Made by a program: the position numbers and the translations under genes. From Pseudomonas laurylsulfativorans (GTDB taxonomy: Bacteria; Pseudomonadota; Gammaproteobacteria; Pseudomonadales; Pseudomonadaceae), in contig NZ_MUJK01000002.1 in the NCBI RefSeq assembly GCF_002906155.1, positions 248,001-312,000 of the forward strand: a DNA stretch of 64,000 bases, given 5' to 3'. How positions within the stretch are numbered: the first letter of the stretch is position 1; every line of letters starts with the position of its first letter. Positions 33,007 through 41,903 of this stretch are shown here, piece by piece. The notes under the pieces were generated by a model. It had not been told where the DNA came from and made no database searches. It worked only from the letters and a program-made list of their open reading frames with translations.

Positions 33007-33834
33007 TCAGGAATGCTGCAGCTTCTGCGCCCGTTTATCCGCCAGATGCTGCACCACCAACCGGCCAATCAACACCAGCAAGGTCAGACTGATCAACAAC
33101 ACCGAAATCGCCGCGACGCTCGGGTCGACGTTATCGCGCAAGCCGCTCCAGATGCGTTTGGGCAAGGTATCGACGTTGACGCTGGTGATGAACAGCGTCA
33201 CCGCCACCTCTTCCCACGACAGGGCGAAACCCAGCAGGGCGGTGGAGGCCAGGCCCAGTTTCAGGTTCGGCAGAATCACCATGAAGGTGGTCTGCATCAG
33301 GCTGGCGCCGAGGTTGCGCGAGGCCAGTTCGATGCGCCGGTCAATCTGGCTCAAGGCAACCAGCATGGTTACCACGCCGTACGGCACCACCATGATCACG
33401 TGGGCAATCACCACGCCAGTCAGGGTGTCGTAGCCCATGCCCGGTGCGAAGCGACCGAGTTTGGTCTCCATGAAGTACAGCACCAGCGCGGAAATCACCG
33501 GCGGAATCGCCATCGGCAACAGCACCAGGCCAATCAGCGCCGTGGCCCATTTTGAGCGCATGTACCAGATGCCGAGGCTGAAGCTGGCGGCCAACAACGT
33601 GGCAATAATGCTGGTGGCAAAAGCGATGGTCAGGCTCTGGCTGATCGCGTGGAACCAGTCAGGGTTGCTCACCAGTGCCTCGTAGTGACGCAGCGACCAG
33701 TTGCCTTCAGGCATCGACAGGAAGCGTTTGCTGGTGAACGACACCGGAATGACCGTCAGCAGCGGGAACAGCATGAAGGCCATGGCGACCACGGCCAGCA
33801 ACCGGGTACTCAGGCTTGTGCGATGGGTATTCAT
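33007..33834 (-). CDS. ABC transporter permease (PotC/YdcV type)
   Basis: A 275-residue inner-membrane protein with six helices and the permease EAA loop (ELASRNLGASLMQTTFMVILP, of which ELASRNLGASL is the core, about 175-185). It pairs with the upstream PotB-type permease, whose stop is 7 bases away, to form the channel of a polyamine or opine-type importer. Last gene of a four-gene operon transcribed from 37018. Confidence 0.92.
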   Translation of the reverse strand: MNTHRTSLSTRLLAVVAMAFMLFPLLTVIPVSFTSKRFLSMPEGNWSLRHYEALVSNPDWFHAISQSLTIAFATSIIATLLAASFSLGIWYMRSKWATALIGLVLLPMAIPPVISALVLYFMETKLGRFAPGMGYDTLTGVVIAHVIMVVPYGVVTMLVALSQIDRRIELASRNLGASLMQTTFMVILPNLKLGLASTALLGFALSWEEVAVTLFITSVNVDTLPKRIWSGLRDNVDPSVAAISVLLISLTLLVLIGRLVVQHLADKRAQKLQHS

Positions 33835-33841
33835 AGTGATC

Positions 33842-34714
33842 TCAGCCTACCAGTCGGTTCACGCGGGTCATTTTCAACAGCACCCAGATCAGCGCGCTGA
33901 CCAGGGCCAGCAACACCACGCTCAATGCAGCCCCCAGGCCCCAGTTGCTGGTCTGGAACATTTGCAGGAACACGTATTCGGCGATCATCACCGTTTGCCC
34001 GCCACCCAACAGCACCGGGGTGATGAAGAAGCCCAGGCAGAACACGAAGACCATGATGAAGGCGCCGAGAATGCCCGGCAGTGTCTGCGGCAACAGCACT
34101 TGCCAGAAGGTGCGCAAGGCGCCCGCACCCAAACCGCGAGACGCCATGAGCACACGTTGATCGAGTTGACGCATGGTCGACAACAGCGGGAACACGGCGT
34201 ACGGGATCATCACGTGGAGCATGCCGATGACCACGCCTATCTCGTTGCGGCTCAGTTGCAGCGGCTGATCGATCAACCCCATGCCCATCAACCCGTTGTT
34301 GAGCACACCGTTGCTGCGCAGGGCGATCAGCCAGCCGAAGGCCCGCACCAGCACGGAAATCCAGAACGGGATGAAGATGCAGATCTCCACCACGCGCTGC
34401 CAGAACGGCGGGCTGAACACCCAGCAGTACGCCAGCAGATAACCGATCATCAGGGCCAGGCCGCTGACGGTCAGGCACAGGCGCAGGGTGCGCCAGAGCA
34501 TCTCGTGGATCGCCGGGTCCGTGGCGATGCGCTGGTATTGCTCGATACCCGGCGTCGGCAGCGAGAAGCTCCAGCCGACCACGCCGAGAAATGGCAACAC
34601 GTAGAACACCAGCAGCAACACCGGCAGGGGGAACAACAGCAAGCCGCGCTCCAGGCCTGGCGAACTGAAGCGGGGCTTGGGGCTGGTCAGGGTTGAGGTC
34701 AGGGTCGTAGTCAT
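33842..34714 (-). CDS. ABC transporter permease (PotB type)
   Basis: A 290-residue permease with six membrane helices and the EAA-like loop LMASRGLGAGALRTFWQVLLP (core ASRGLGAGALR, about 185-195). An in-frame GTG two codons upstream is an equally possible start. It lies 10 bases after the substrate-binding protein gene. It forms the import channel with the next gene's permease. Confidence 0.92.
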   Translation of the reverse strand: MTTTLTSTLTSPKPRFSSPGLERGLLLFPLPVLLLVFYVLPFLGVVGWSFSLPTPGIEQYQRIATDPAIHEMLWRTLRLCLTVSGLALMIGYLLAYCWVFSPPFWQRVVEICIFIPFWISVLVRAFGWLIALRSNGVLNNGLMGMGLIDQPLQLSRNEIGVVIGMLHVMIPYAVFPLLSTMRQLDQRVLMASRGLGAGALRTFWQVLLPQTLPGILGAFIMVFVFCLGFFITPVLLGGGQTVMIAEYVFLQMFQTSNWGLGAALSVVLLALVSALIWVLLKMTRVNRLVG

Positions 34715-34724
34715 GATCACAGGC

Positions 34725-35837
34725 TCACTTGGACAACCGCGTCAGATACTCTTCCAGAGCCTCGGAGTAGTTGTCGGCGTACCACTGGGCGTTAAGAGCG
34801 ATCTGCTTCTTCAGGTTTTCTTCCGAGGCGCAGTTCGCTTCCACTTGCTTGGCCGACATGAGTTTTTCCGTGGCGCTGTTGGACGGGCCGTTGCCCAGCA
34901 GCTCGAACAGCTTGAGCTGGCCTTCAGGCTGCAACGCTTGCTGGATGAACTGCATGGTTGGCTGGGTGCCGCCCGGGTTGCCGTTGAGCACCGCCCAACT
35001 GCTGGAGTTGATGAAGCCGTTGTCGAAGCTCCAGCGCACGCGGTTGTCGGTGTCTTCGCTGAGCAGTTTGGCGCGGGTGTGCCAGATCGCCCCGACCGAC
35101 ACCTCGCCGTCGACCATCAGTTGCTGGCTCTCGGCCCCCGAGCTCCAGAACGACAGCACGTGAGGCTTGATCTCGTCGATCTTCTTCATCGCCCGTGGCA
35201 CGTCCAGCGGGTACAACTGATCAGCCGGAACGCCGTCGGCCAGCAACGCCGCTTCGAGCATGCCGTTCATCCATTTGTACAACGTGCGTTTACCGGGGAA
35301 TTTCTTCACGTCCCAGAAATCCGCCCAGGTCTTCGGCCCGTTCTCGCCGAACTTTTCGCTGTCCCAGGCCATCACGTAGCTGAACTGATAGCTGGCGATG
35401 CCGAAATCCGAGGCGAGGGCCGGGGCCACCTGATCGCGCTTGATCACGTTGTAGTCCAGCGGTTGCAGGATCTTTTCCCGGCCCAGCACGATGGCGCTGT
35501 AGCTCTCGACGTCGACCACGTCCCAGCTCGGTTGACCGCTGGCCAGTTGCGAGCGGATTGCGCCCTCGGTCGGGCCGGCGCCGTCGATGCGCACCTGGAT
35601 GCCGGTGTTCTTGGTGAAGGTGTCGGTCCATGCCGAACGGAACGCGTTCAGGGCATCGCCACCCCAGTTGACCACCACCAGCGGCTTGTCCGCCGACCAG
35701 CTGATGCCGCTGCGCAGCGCCAGTGGCACGGCGGCCAGCAGGCCCATGGCCTGGATGAAGGTGCGACGGTTGATGTGACCGTCACGGGCCTTTTCGATAA
35801 GCACTTCGATGCAGTCTTGTTGGTGATCCTGGCGCAT
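34725..35837 (-). CDS. ABC transporter substrate-binding protein, polyamine type (PotD/F-like)
   Basis: A 370-residue periplasmic protein. The N-terminus carries a twin-arginine-like export signal (NRRTFIQAMGLLAAVPLAL, about 24-42), which is unusual for this family. The mature part has the family start PLVVVNWGGDALNAFR and the later WAVLNGNPGGTQP. It captures a cationic amine or related ligand for the two permeases. The start is placed at the ATG with GAGG 8 bases upstream. The upstream leader has a hairpin and an A-rich Crc/Hfq-like motif. Confidence 0.9.
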   Translation of the reverse strand: MRQDHQQDCIEVLIEKARDGHINRRTFIQAMGLLAAVPLALRSGISWSADKPLVVVNWGGDALNAFRSAWTDTFTKNTGIQVRIDGAGPTEGAIRSQLASGQPSWDVVDVESYSAIVLGREKILQPLDYNVIKRDQVAPALASDFGIASYQFSYVMAWDSEKFGENGPKTWADFWDVKKFPGKRTLYKWMNGMLEAALLADGVPADQLYPLDVPRAMKKIDEIKPHVLSFWSSGAESQQLMVDGEVSVGAIWHTRAKLLSEDTDNRVRWSFDNGFINSSSWAVLNGNPGGTQPTMQFIQQALQPEGQLKLFELLGNGPSNSATEKLMSAKQVEANCASEENLKKQIALNAQWYADNYSEALEEYLTRLSK

Positions 35838-35879
35838 GGACAAGTCCTCAATCGGCGGGTGCCTCTGCGAGCACCGGCC

Positions 35880-35887
35880 TTTTTGTT
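35880..35887 (-). promoter_or_regulatory. Crc/Hfq-type A-rich motif before the binding-protein gene
   Basis: AACAAAAA on the minus strand fits AANAANAA, the Hfq/Crc catabolite repression motif of Pseudomonas mRNAs. It lies about 45 bases before the ATG. Confidence 0.35.
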
Positions 35888-35926
35888 TTGATTGGAAGAG
35901 AGCTTTGTGACGCAGTTTTCTGGGGT

Positions 35927-37018
35927 TCAGGCCTGTAGCAGGAAGCTTTGCTGCACCGGCCAGCTCAGCCACACCGGGGCACCGCTTTGCATCAGCGCGC
36001 CTGGGTGATTGCCGGGCACGGACAGGTTGATCGGCAGCGTATCGCCGCCGACCTTGAGCGCCAGGTGGGTGCTGGAACCCTGGTAGACCTTGTCGGTCAG
36101 TTGCGCGGGCATCACGTTGTAGCCGTCGCGTGCCGGGCAGTCGCTGTGCAGTTCCATGTGCTCGGGGCGCACGGCCAGAACGATCGGGGCATTGCTCAAC
36201 GCGTTCGGCGCCTGGGCATGCAGCACGCTGGTACCGCAGCGGCCGCTGGCGGTCTGGCCGTTGCGGGTCAGGTTGTCCAGCGGGAACAGGTTCATCTTGC
36301 CGAGGAACTCGGCGACGAAGCGGCTCTCGGGGCGGTTGTAGATGTTTTCCGGGGTGTCGACCTGGGTCAGCTTGCCGTGGTTGAAGATCGCGATGCGCGA
36401 GGACAGCGCCAGGGCTTCGTTCTGGTCGTGGGTGACGAACACGAAACTGGTGCCGACCTGACGGTGGATGCGTTGCAGCTCGGTTTGCAGCTGTTCGCGC
36501 AGGTTCTTGTCGAGGGCTGACAGCGGCTCGTCGAGCAGCAGCATTTCCGGTTCGAACACCAGCGCCCGGGCAATCGCCACGCGCTGCTGCTGGCCGCCAG
36601 ACATCTCGGCCGGCTTCTTGTGCATGTGCGCGCCGAGGCCGACCACTTCGAGGATGTGCTTGACCCGGCGGTTGCGTTCTTCGGCCGGGACTTTGCGGAT
36701 GCGCAGCGGGTAGGCGACGTTGTCGGCCACGGTCATGTGCGGGAACAGTGCATAACCCTGGAACACCATGCCGTAGTTCCGCTTCTCGGCGGAGCGCTTG
36801 ATGATGTCGACGCCTTGCTCCATCAGCTTGCCCGACGTCGGGCTGAGGAAGCCGGCCAGGATCATCAGCAAGGTGGTCTTGCCCGAGCCGGACGGACCCA
36901 GCAGGGTAAGAAATTCGCCTTTGCGAACGTCGAGATCGACGTTATCCAGCGCCGCGAAACGGCCGTAATACTGGCTGATACCTTGAGCGCTGAGCTGAAT
37001 CGCTGAACGGCTGGACAC
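35927..37018 (-). CDS. ABC transporter ATP-binding protein (PotA type)
   Basis: A 363-residue ATPase: Walker A GPSGSGKTT (about 41-49), Q-loop MVFQGYALFP, signature MSGGQQQRVAIARAL, Walker B LLLDEPLSALD and switch HDQNEAL. A C-terminal TOBE domain follows (about 275-360). GTG at 37018 (VSSRSAIQL) is the best start because GAGG stands 9 bases before it; an ATG nine codons upstream has no such site. It powers the import of the polyamine-type substrate. First gene of the transporter operon. Confidence 0.92.
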   Translation of the reverse strand: MSSRSAIQLSAQGISQYYGRFAALDNVDLDVRKGEFLTLLGPSGSGKTTLLMILAGFLSPTSGKLMEQGVDIIKRSAEKRNYGMVFQGYALFPHMTVADNVAYPLRIRKVPAEERNRRVKHILEVVGLGAHMHKKPAEMSGGQQQRVAIARALVFEPEMLLLDEPLSALDKNLREQLQTELQRIHRQVGTSFVFVTHDQNEALALSSRIAIFNHGKLTQVDTPENIYNRPESRFVAEFLGKMNLFPLDNLTRNGQTASGRCGTSVLHAQAPNALSNAPIVLAVRPEHMELHSDCPARDGYNVMPAQLTDKVYQGSSTHLALKVGGDTLPINLSVPGNHPGALMQSGAPVWLSWPVQQSFLLQA

Positions 37019-37170
37019 AATGAGGTTCCTCTTTTTATTGCCCATAAGACGTACGAGGACGGATGCGAATCCGAAATGGGCTTTGAGGCTTATTATTGTT
37101 AAAAATATCGCTACATCAATGGAATTATTTTGCTCGTATTGGTTAGTTTTTTTACCCAATTAACACAGCC

Positions 37171-37274
37171 TTTGTAGGAGCGAGCTTGCTCGCGATGGTC
37201 GATAACGATGATGCGAAAAACCTGACACACAACGGTGCTCTCTGGTTTTTCGCGAGCAAGCTCGCTCCTACAGG
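37171..37274. repeat. REPIN (inverted REP pair)
   Basis: TTGTAGGAGCGAGCTTGCTC and GAGCAAGCTCGCTCCTACAG in opposite orientation, between the LysR gene and the transporter operon. Confidence 0.85.
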
Positions 37275-37285
37275 GGGATGTGTTG

Positions 37286-38191
37286 TTACAGCGTGTCCTG
37301 CCAGGTCTGGTGGGATGACTGCAGCTGGGTCTTGACCCAGTTGCTGAAGGCCTGGACCACCGCGCGGTCCGCCTTCTGTGGGTCGGAAGCCAGGTAGTAG
37401 CCACGGTGCAAATCGATGGTGATGTCGAACGGTCGCACCAGCAGCCCCTTGGATAACGCATCGCCGCTGATCAGGTTGTCGCCGATGGCGATGCCCTGGC
37501 CGGCGATGCACGCCGACTGCGCGCAGTGCGCGTCGGAAAACAGGATGCCGCTGCCCGCGTTGACGCCGGAAGCGCCGGCGGCGGTCAGCCACACGCGCCA
37601 GTCCGAATAGTCGGTCATGTGCAGCAATGGGTAGTTGCTCAGTTCCTGCGGGCTTTTCAGGCCGCTCAAGGCGTTGATCAAGCGCGGGCTGCACACCGGG
37701 AAAAAGCGCAATGCGACGATTTCTTCAACATTCATTTCCGGCCAGTCGCCAATCCCGTAGGCGATGAACAGGTCGACGGTGGGGTTGTTGACGTCGTCCG
37801 GTGTGCGCGGGGAGATCAGCTGCAATTGCACTTGCGGGTACTGCCGCAAGAAGGCGCCGATGTGGTGGCACAGCCAATAGGTGGCGAACCCCGGCGCGCA
37901 ACTGACACACAGCCGCCCGGAAATTTCCTGGTCGTCGACCAACTGCCCGGCGTCCAGCAGGTTCAACAGAATCCCGTGCACTTCCCGCGCATAGCGTTCG
38001 CCCTGATACGTCAGGCCAATGCCCCGGCCAATACGCTCGGTCAGGGCAAAACCAACGCACTCCTCAAGCTTGCTGATCTGGTGGCTGATGGCGCTGCGGG
38101 TCAGGTTCAGTTCACGGGCTGCGATCGACACGCTGCCTGTGCGGGCAACCGCATCCAGCGCGCGAAGGGCTGTCATCGAAGGAAAACGCAT
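37286..38191 (-). CDS. LysR family transcriptional regulator (GcvA-like)
   Basis: A 301-residue regulator with an N-terminal winged HTH (SMTALRALDAVARTGSVSIA at about 5-24, then RSAISHQISKLEECVGFAL) and a periplasmic-binding-like effector domain. The sequence style is that of the GcvA group. It is divergent from the decarboxylase operon at 38469 and upstream of the transporter operon on the same strand, so it is the natural regulator of both. The inducer is probably the transported amine or amino acid. Confidence 0.9.
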   Translation of the reverse strand: MRFPSMTALRALDAVARTGSVSIAARELNLTRSAISHQISKLEECVGFALTERIGRGIGLTYQGERYAREVHGILLNLLDAGQLVDDQEISGRLCVSCAPGFATYWLCHHIGAFLRQYPQVQLQLISPRTPDDVNNPTVDLFIAYGIGDWPEMNVEEIVALRFFPVCSPRLINALSGLKSPQELSNYPLLHMTDYSDWRVWLTAAGASGVNAGSGILFSDAHCAQSACIAGQGIAIGDNLISGDALSKGLLVRPFDITIDLHRGYYLASDPQKADRAVVQAFSNWVKTQLQSSHQTWQDTL

Positions 38192-38228
38192 AATTCATCC
38201 CGTTGAAAGTTGAAAGACGTGGGCCAGC

Positions 38229-38331
38229 CCCTGTGGCGAGGGAGCTTGCTCCCGTTGGGTCGCGCAGCGGCCCCAAACGCTCTTTTGCGCCTGCTGCGCA
38301 GTCGAGCGGGAGCAAGCTCCCTCGCCACGGG
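38229..38331. repeat. Inverted REP pair of the GTGGCGAGGGAGCTTG type
   Basis: TGTGGCGAGGGAGCTTGCTC and GAGCAAGCTCCCTCGCCACG flank about 55 bases between the LysR gene and the decarboxylase promoter. Confidence 0.85.
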
Positions 38332-38468
38332 TTCACCTTTGGTCTTGCATATGGTGACGTAAATCGAACAGTCAGGCCAAAAAAAATCGATTGTTGTATC
38401 GGTTGATTCAACAATACTAGCCCCATTCGTCGTTGGGCCGATGTGGCCCTTTATTCAAGAGGTGCTGC

Positions 38469-40073
38469 ATGACCCGTTGTGCCGAGGCGCTCGTTCAGTT
38501 GCTGGAAGGCTATGGTGTTGAAACCGTCTTCGGCATTCCCGGCGTGCACACCGTCGAGTTGTATCGTGGCCTGCACGGCAGCCGCCTGCGCCACATCAGC
38601 CCGCGCCACGAGCAGGGCGCCGGCTTCATGGCCGACGGTTATGCCCGTGCCAGTGGCAAGCCTGGCGTGTGCTTCATCATCACCGGCCCCGGCATGACCA
38701 ACATCATCACCGCCATGGGCCAGGCCTATGCCGACTCGGTGCCGATGCTGGTGATCTCCACCTGCAACCGTCGTGAGCACTTGCGCCTGGGCCATGGTCA
38801 CCTGCATGAACTGCCGGACCAGCGCGCACTGGTCGCCGGGGTCTGCGCCTTCAGTCACACCTTGCAGCATCCGTCGCAATTGCCTGAAGTGCTGGCGCGA
38901 GCCTTTGCCTTGTTTGGCTGCACGCGGCCGCGACCGGTGCACATCGAGATTCCACTGGATGTGCTGGACATGTCTGCCGACGATCTGGACCTGCGCCCGC
39001 GCTCGTTGCCTGCCGCACCAGCCCCTGCGTCGAACAGCATTGATGCAGCGGTTGCGCTGATCAGCAACGCGAAGCGTCCATTGATTCTGGCCGGTGGCGG
39101 CGCGCGCCGGGCGGCTGAAGCCCTGGCTGCACTCGCCGAACGCCTGCAGGCCCCCGTGGCGCTGACCACCAACGCCCGTGGTTTGCTGTGCGCCGAACAT
39201 CCGTTGCTGCTCGATGGCGTGCTGTCGTCGGCCCATGGTCGCGAACTGATCGCCGAGGCTGATGCAGTGCTGGCAGTCGGCACCGAACTGGGTGAAACCG
39301 ATTACGACTTTTTCGGCCTCGGCCCGGTGACGTTCAACGCGCCGCTGATTCGTCTGGACATCGACCCGCTGCAAATCCTCGGCGTACAAGCGGCCACGGT
39401 CGGTTTGCTGGGTGATGCCGAACAGGGCTTGCTCGCGCTGTTGGAACGCCTGCCGCAACGCGAGGCCGATGCCACTTGGGCGAGTGAGCGAGTGGCTCGC
39501 GTCAATGCCATCGAACACGCCGGCTGGAGCGCCAAACAATCACGTATGCAAGCCTTGCTCGATACCGTCCGTGATCACCTGCCGCAGCCACTGATCGTCG
39601 GCGATTCGACGCAACCGGTGTACCAGGGTGCCCTTGGCTACCGCGCGCCAACCCCCAACAGTTGGTTCAACGCCGGCAGTGGCTACGGCACCCTCGGCTA
39701 CGGTTTGCCCGCCGCCATCGGCGCCAAGCTTGCCCAGCCATTGCGCCCAGTGGTGGCCTTGGTCGGCGATGGTGGCTTGCAGTTTTCCAGCGCCGAACTG
39801 ATCGCCGCCAAAGAGGCCGGCGTCGGCGTGATCCTGCTGCTGTGGAACAACAGCAGCTACGCGGAAATCCGCGATTACATGAACGCCAAGGCGGTGCCGT
39901 TGTTGGGGGTGGACATCCTCACGCCGGACTTCGCCGCCCTCGCGCAAAGCTGTCACGTGGCCCATCACCGGGCACGCGACCTGGACGGTTTGCGCGAGCT
40001 GCTCGGGCAACTCGACAACATCAACGAACCGGTGATGGTCGAGGTCGACGCCACAACGTTTCTGGCTGACTAA
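38469..40073 (+). CDS. ThDP-dependent 2-keto acid decarboxylase, probable 5-guanidino-2-oxopentanoate decarboxylase
   Basis: A 534-residue enzyme of the acetolactate synthase fold. The catalytic Glu48 lies in PRHEQGAGFMADGYARASG (residues 46-64). The ThDP-Mg motif starts GDGGLQFSSAELIAAKEAG and ends LLWNNSSY near residues 435-465. The family call AruI is by general likeness: AruI decarboxylates 2-ketoarginine to 4-guanidinobutyraldehyde. No AruH partner is nearby, so another 2-keto acid is possible. GAGG stands 7 bases before the ATG. First gene of a four-gene operon. Confidence 0.78.
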   Translation: MTRCAEALVQLLEGYGVETVFGIPGVHTVELYRGLHGSRLRHISPRHEQGAGFMADGYARASGKPGVCFIITGPGMTNIITAMGQAYADSVPMLVISTCNRREHLRLGHGHLHELPDQRALVAGVCAFSHTLQHPSQLPEVLARAFALFGCTRPRPVHIEIPLDVLDMSADDLDLRPRSLPAAPAPASNSIDAAVALISNAKRPLILAGGGARRAAEALAALAERLQAPVALTTNARGLLCAEHPLLLDGVLSSAHGRELIAEADAVLAVGTELGETDYDFFGLGPVTFNAPLIRLDIDPLQILGVQAATVGLLGDAEQGLLALLERLPQREADATWASERVARVNAIEHAGWSAKQSRMQALLDTVRDHLPQPLIVGDSTQPVYQGALGYRAPTPNSWFNAGSGYGTLGYGLPAAIGAKLAQPLRPVVALVGDGGLQFSSAELIAAKEAGVGVILLLWNNSSYAEIRDYMNAKAVPLLGVDILTPDFAALAQSCHVAHHRARDLDGLRELLGQLDNINEPVMVEVDATTFLAD

Positions 40074-40084
40074 AACAACAACAA
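40074..40084 (+). promoter_or_regulatory. Crc/Hfq-type A-rich motif in the decarboxylase-amidohydrolase gap
   Basis: AACAACAACAA directly after the decarboxylase stop contains two overlapping AANAANAA motifs, the pattern bound by Hfq/Crc during catabolite repression. Confidence 0.45.
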
Positions 40085-40154
40085 TTTTTCAGGTCGCCGA
40101 CGCGCACAACGTCAGGTCGACCTTCCAATCTCCCTGAACTCAAAGGTGGCTTAC

Positions 40155-41903
40155 ATGGCTGAGTCCGATAATTTTTCCTCTACCCATTCCGTGCAGGGGA
40201 CCTATGCCGACCTGATCCTCGCCAACGGCCGAATCTACACCCAGGACCCGGCCAACCCGTGGGCCGAGGCCGTGGCGATTCGCGACGGCAAGTTGATCGG
40301 CGTTGCCAGCCTCGGCCAGATCGAAATGTTCAAGGGCCCGAACACCCGCGTGCATGACCTGCAAGGCGCGTTCTGCATGCCGGGCCTGCACGACATGCAC
40401 ACTCACCCAGACCTCGCCTTGGCGCCGCGCTATGCCGATGACCTCGATGTAGGCATCGAAGACCCGACCCCGGAACAGCTGCGCGAAAGCATCCTCGCCT
40501 ACGCCGACAGTCATCCCGGCGACGGCTGGATCTACGGTCAATACTGGGTGCGCTACACCTTCCGCGAAGCCGGTCTGACCCCGGGCCGCGAGTGGCTCGA
40601 CAGCGTCATGCCGGACCGCCCGGTGGCGCTGCTCGACCGAATGTGGGGCACCATGATGGTCAACTCCAAGGCCCTGGAGCTGGCCGGCATCGATGGCAAC
40701 ACCTCTGACCCGCGCAACGGCTATTTTGAGCGTGACGAACTGACCGGCGAGCCCACCGGCCTGATGATCGACGGCGCCTACGCGATGATTCACGCCGCCA
40801 TGCCGCCGACCCCGGTCAGCGTGCTGCGCCGCGCCTACCGCGATGGCGTGCACTTCCAGAGTTCGCGCGGCGTCACGGCGAGCAAGTACGTGCACGTCTG
40901 CGAACAGCGCTTGCAGGCCCTCAAGGAGCTGGACGACAGCGGCGAACTGACCGTGCGCATCGAGGCGGCGATCAGTTGGCAGGACGACATCTTTCCAGTA
41001 CGTCGCCGCTGGGAGCTGCTCGCCGGTGAACGTCACTACTACCGCAGCGCGCGCCTGAGCGCCAACGCGGTGAAGTTCCATTTCGACGGTACCGTGGAGC
41101 CGAAGTCTTCGTACCTGTTGACCCCTTGGCCGCAAGAAAAAAGCTGGCGCGGCAAGCTCAATCTGACTCCGGAACACATCACCGACATGGTGGTGGACAT
41201 GGATCGCAAGGGTATCCGCGTGATCGCTCACTGCACGGGTGACGGCGCCTCCGACGTGTTCCTCGATGCCGTGGCCGAGGCCCGTCGTCGCAACGGTTTC
41301 AGCGGTGTACGTCACCAGTGCGCCCACAGCACCTTGCTGCATCCCGGCAACCTGCCGCGCTTCAAGGAACTGAATGTCATTGCCGAATTCTCCCCGGCGG
41401 CCTGGTACCCGACGCCGTTCGCCAGTGGCGCGCGTTCCGGTTACGGTCAGGAACGCCTCAAGCGTATCTACGACTTCAAGGGCGTGCTCGCTGCCGGCGG
41501 TACTGCGGTGATGGGCACTGACTGGCCGGTGGCATCCATCGACCCGTGGCTGGCGCTGGAAACCATGATCACCCGGCAGAACCCGTGGAACGACGACCCG
41601 GCCTGCTTTGGCGACCCGATCAGCCTCGAACAGGCGCTGACCGTGATCACCAGCAACGGCGCCATCGCCATGGGCCTGGAACACAGCACCGGCAGCCTGC
41701 AGGTGGGCAAGGCGGCGGATCTTATCGTGATCGACCGTGACCTGTTCGCCGAGCCTGCGCGCAACTACATCCACAAGACCCAGGTGCTGCTGACCTTCGT
41801 TGAGGGGCAACTGGTCTACGACCGCCATTCGACGCTCGAAGCCGTCGGCCTCAAGGCCGTATGGCAGGGCGAACCACCGGTGCTGGAGGGCAAGGCAGAA
41901 TGA
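40155..41903 (+). CDS. Amidohydrolase family protein (YtcJ-like)
   Basis: A 582-residue metal-dependent hydrolase. The metal-binding HTH lies in GLHDMHTHPDL (about 75-85), further His ligands in VIAHCTGD and VRHQCAHS, and the Asp ligand in MGTDWPVAS near residue 457. Like YtcJ it belongs to the amidohydrolase 3 group, which cleaves amide or guanidine-like bonds. It has no signal peptide. Its TGA overlaps the next ATG (ATGA), so it is tightly coupled to the COG0523 GTPase, a metallochaperone family that might load its metal site. Confidence 0.86.
   Translation: MAESDNFSSTHSVQGTYADLILANGRIYTQDPANPWAEAVAIRDGKLIGVASLGQIEMFKGPNTRVHDLQGAFCMPGLHDMHTHPDLALAPRYADDLDVGIEDPTPEQLRESILAYADSHPGDGWIYGQYWVRYTFREAGLTPGREWLDSVMPDRPVALLDRMWGTMMVNSKALELAGIDGNTSDPRNGYFERDELTGEPTGLMIDGAYAMIHAAMPPTPVSVLRRAYRDGVHFQSSRGVTASKYVHVCEQRLQALKELDDSGELTVRIEAAISWQDDIFPVRRRWELLAGERHYYRSARLSANAVKFHFDGTVEPKSSYLLTPWPQEKSWRGKLNLTPEHITDMVVDMDRKGIRVIAHCTGDGASDVFLDAVAEARRRNGFSGVRHQCAHSTLLHPGNLPRFKELNVIAEFSPAAWYPTPFASGARSGYGQERLKRIYDFKGVLAAGGTAVMGTDWPVASIDPWLALETMITRQNPWNDDPACFGDPISLEQALTVITSNGAIAMGLEHSTGSLQVGKAADLIVIDRDLFAEPARNYIHKTQVLLTFVEGQLVYDRHSTLEAVGLKAVWQGEPPVLEGKAE

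Noticed and set aside
40140..41828. A 562-codon open frame antisense to the amidohydrolase
   Set aside because: A shadow of a well-supported gene. The composition is that of reverse-strand translation, with no domain and no start signal.
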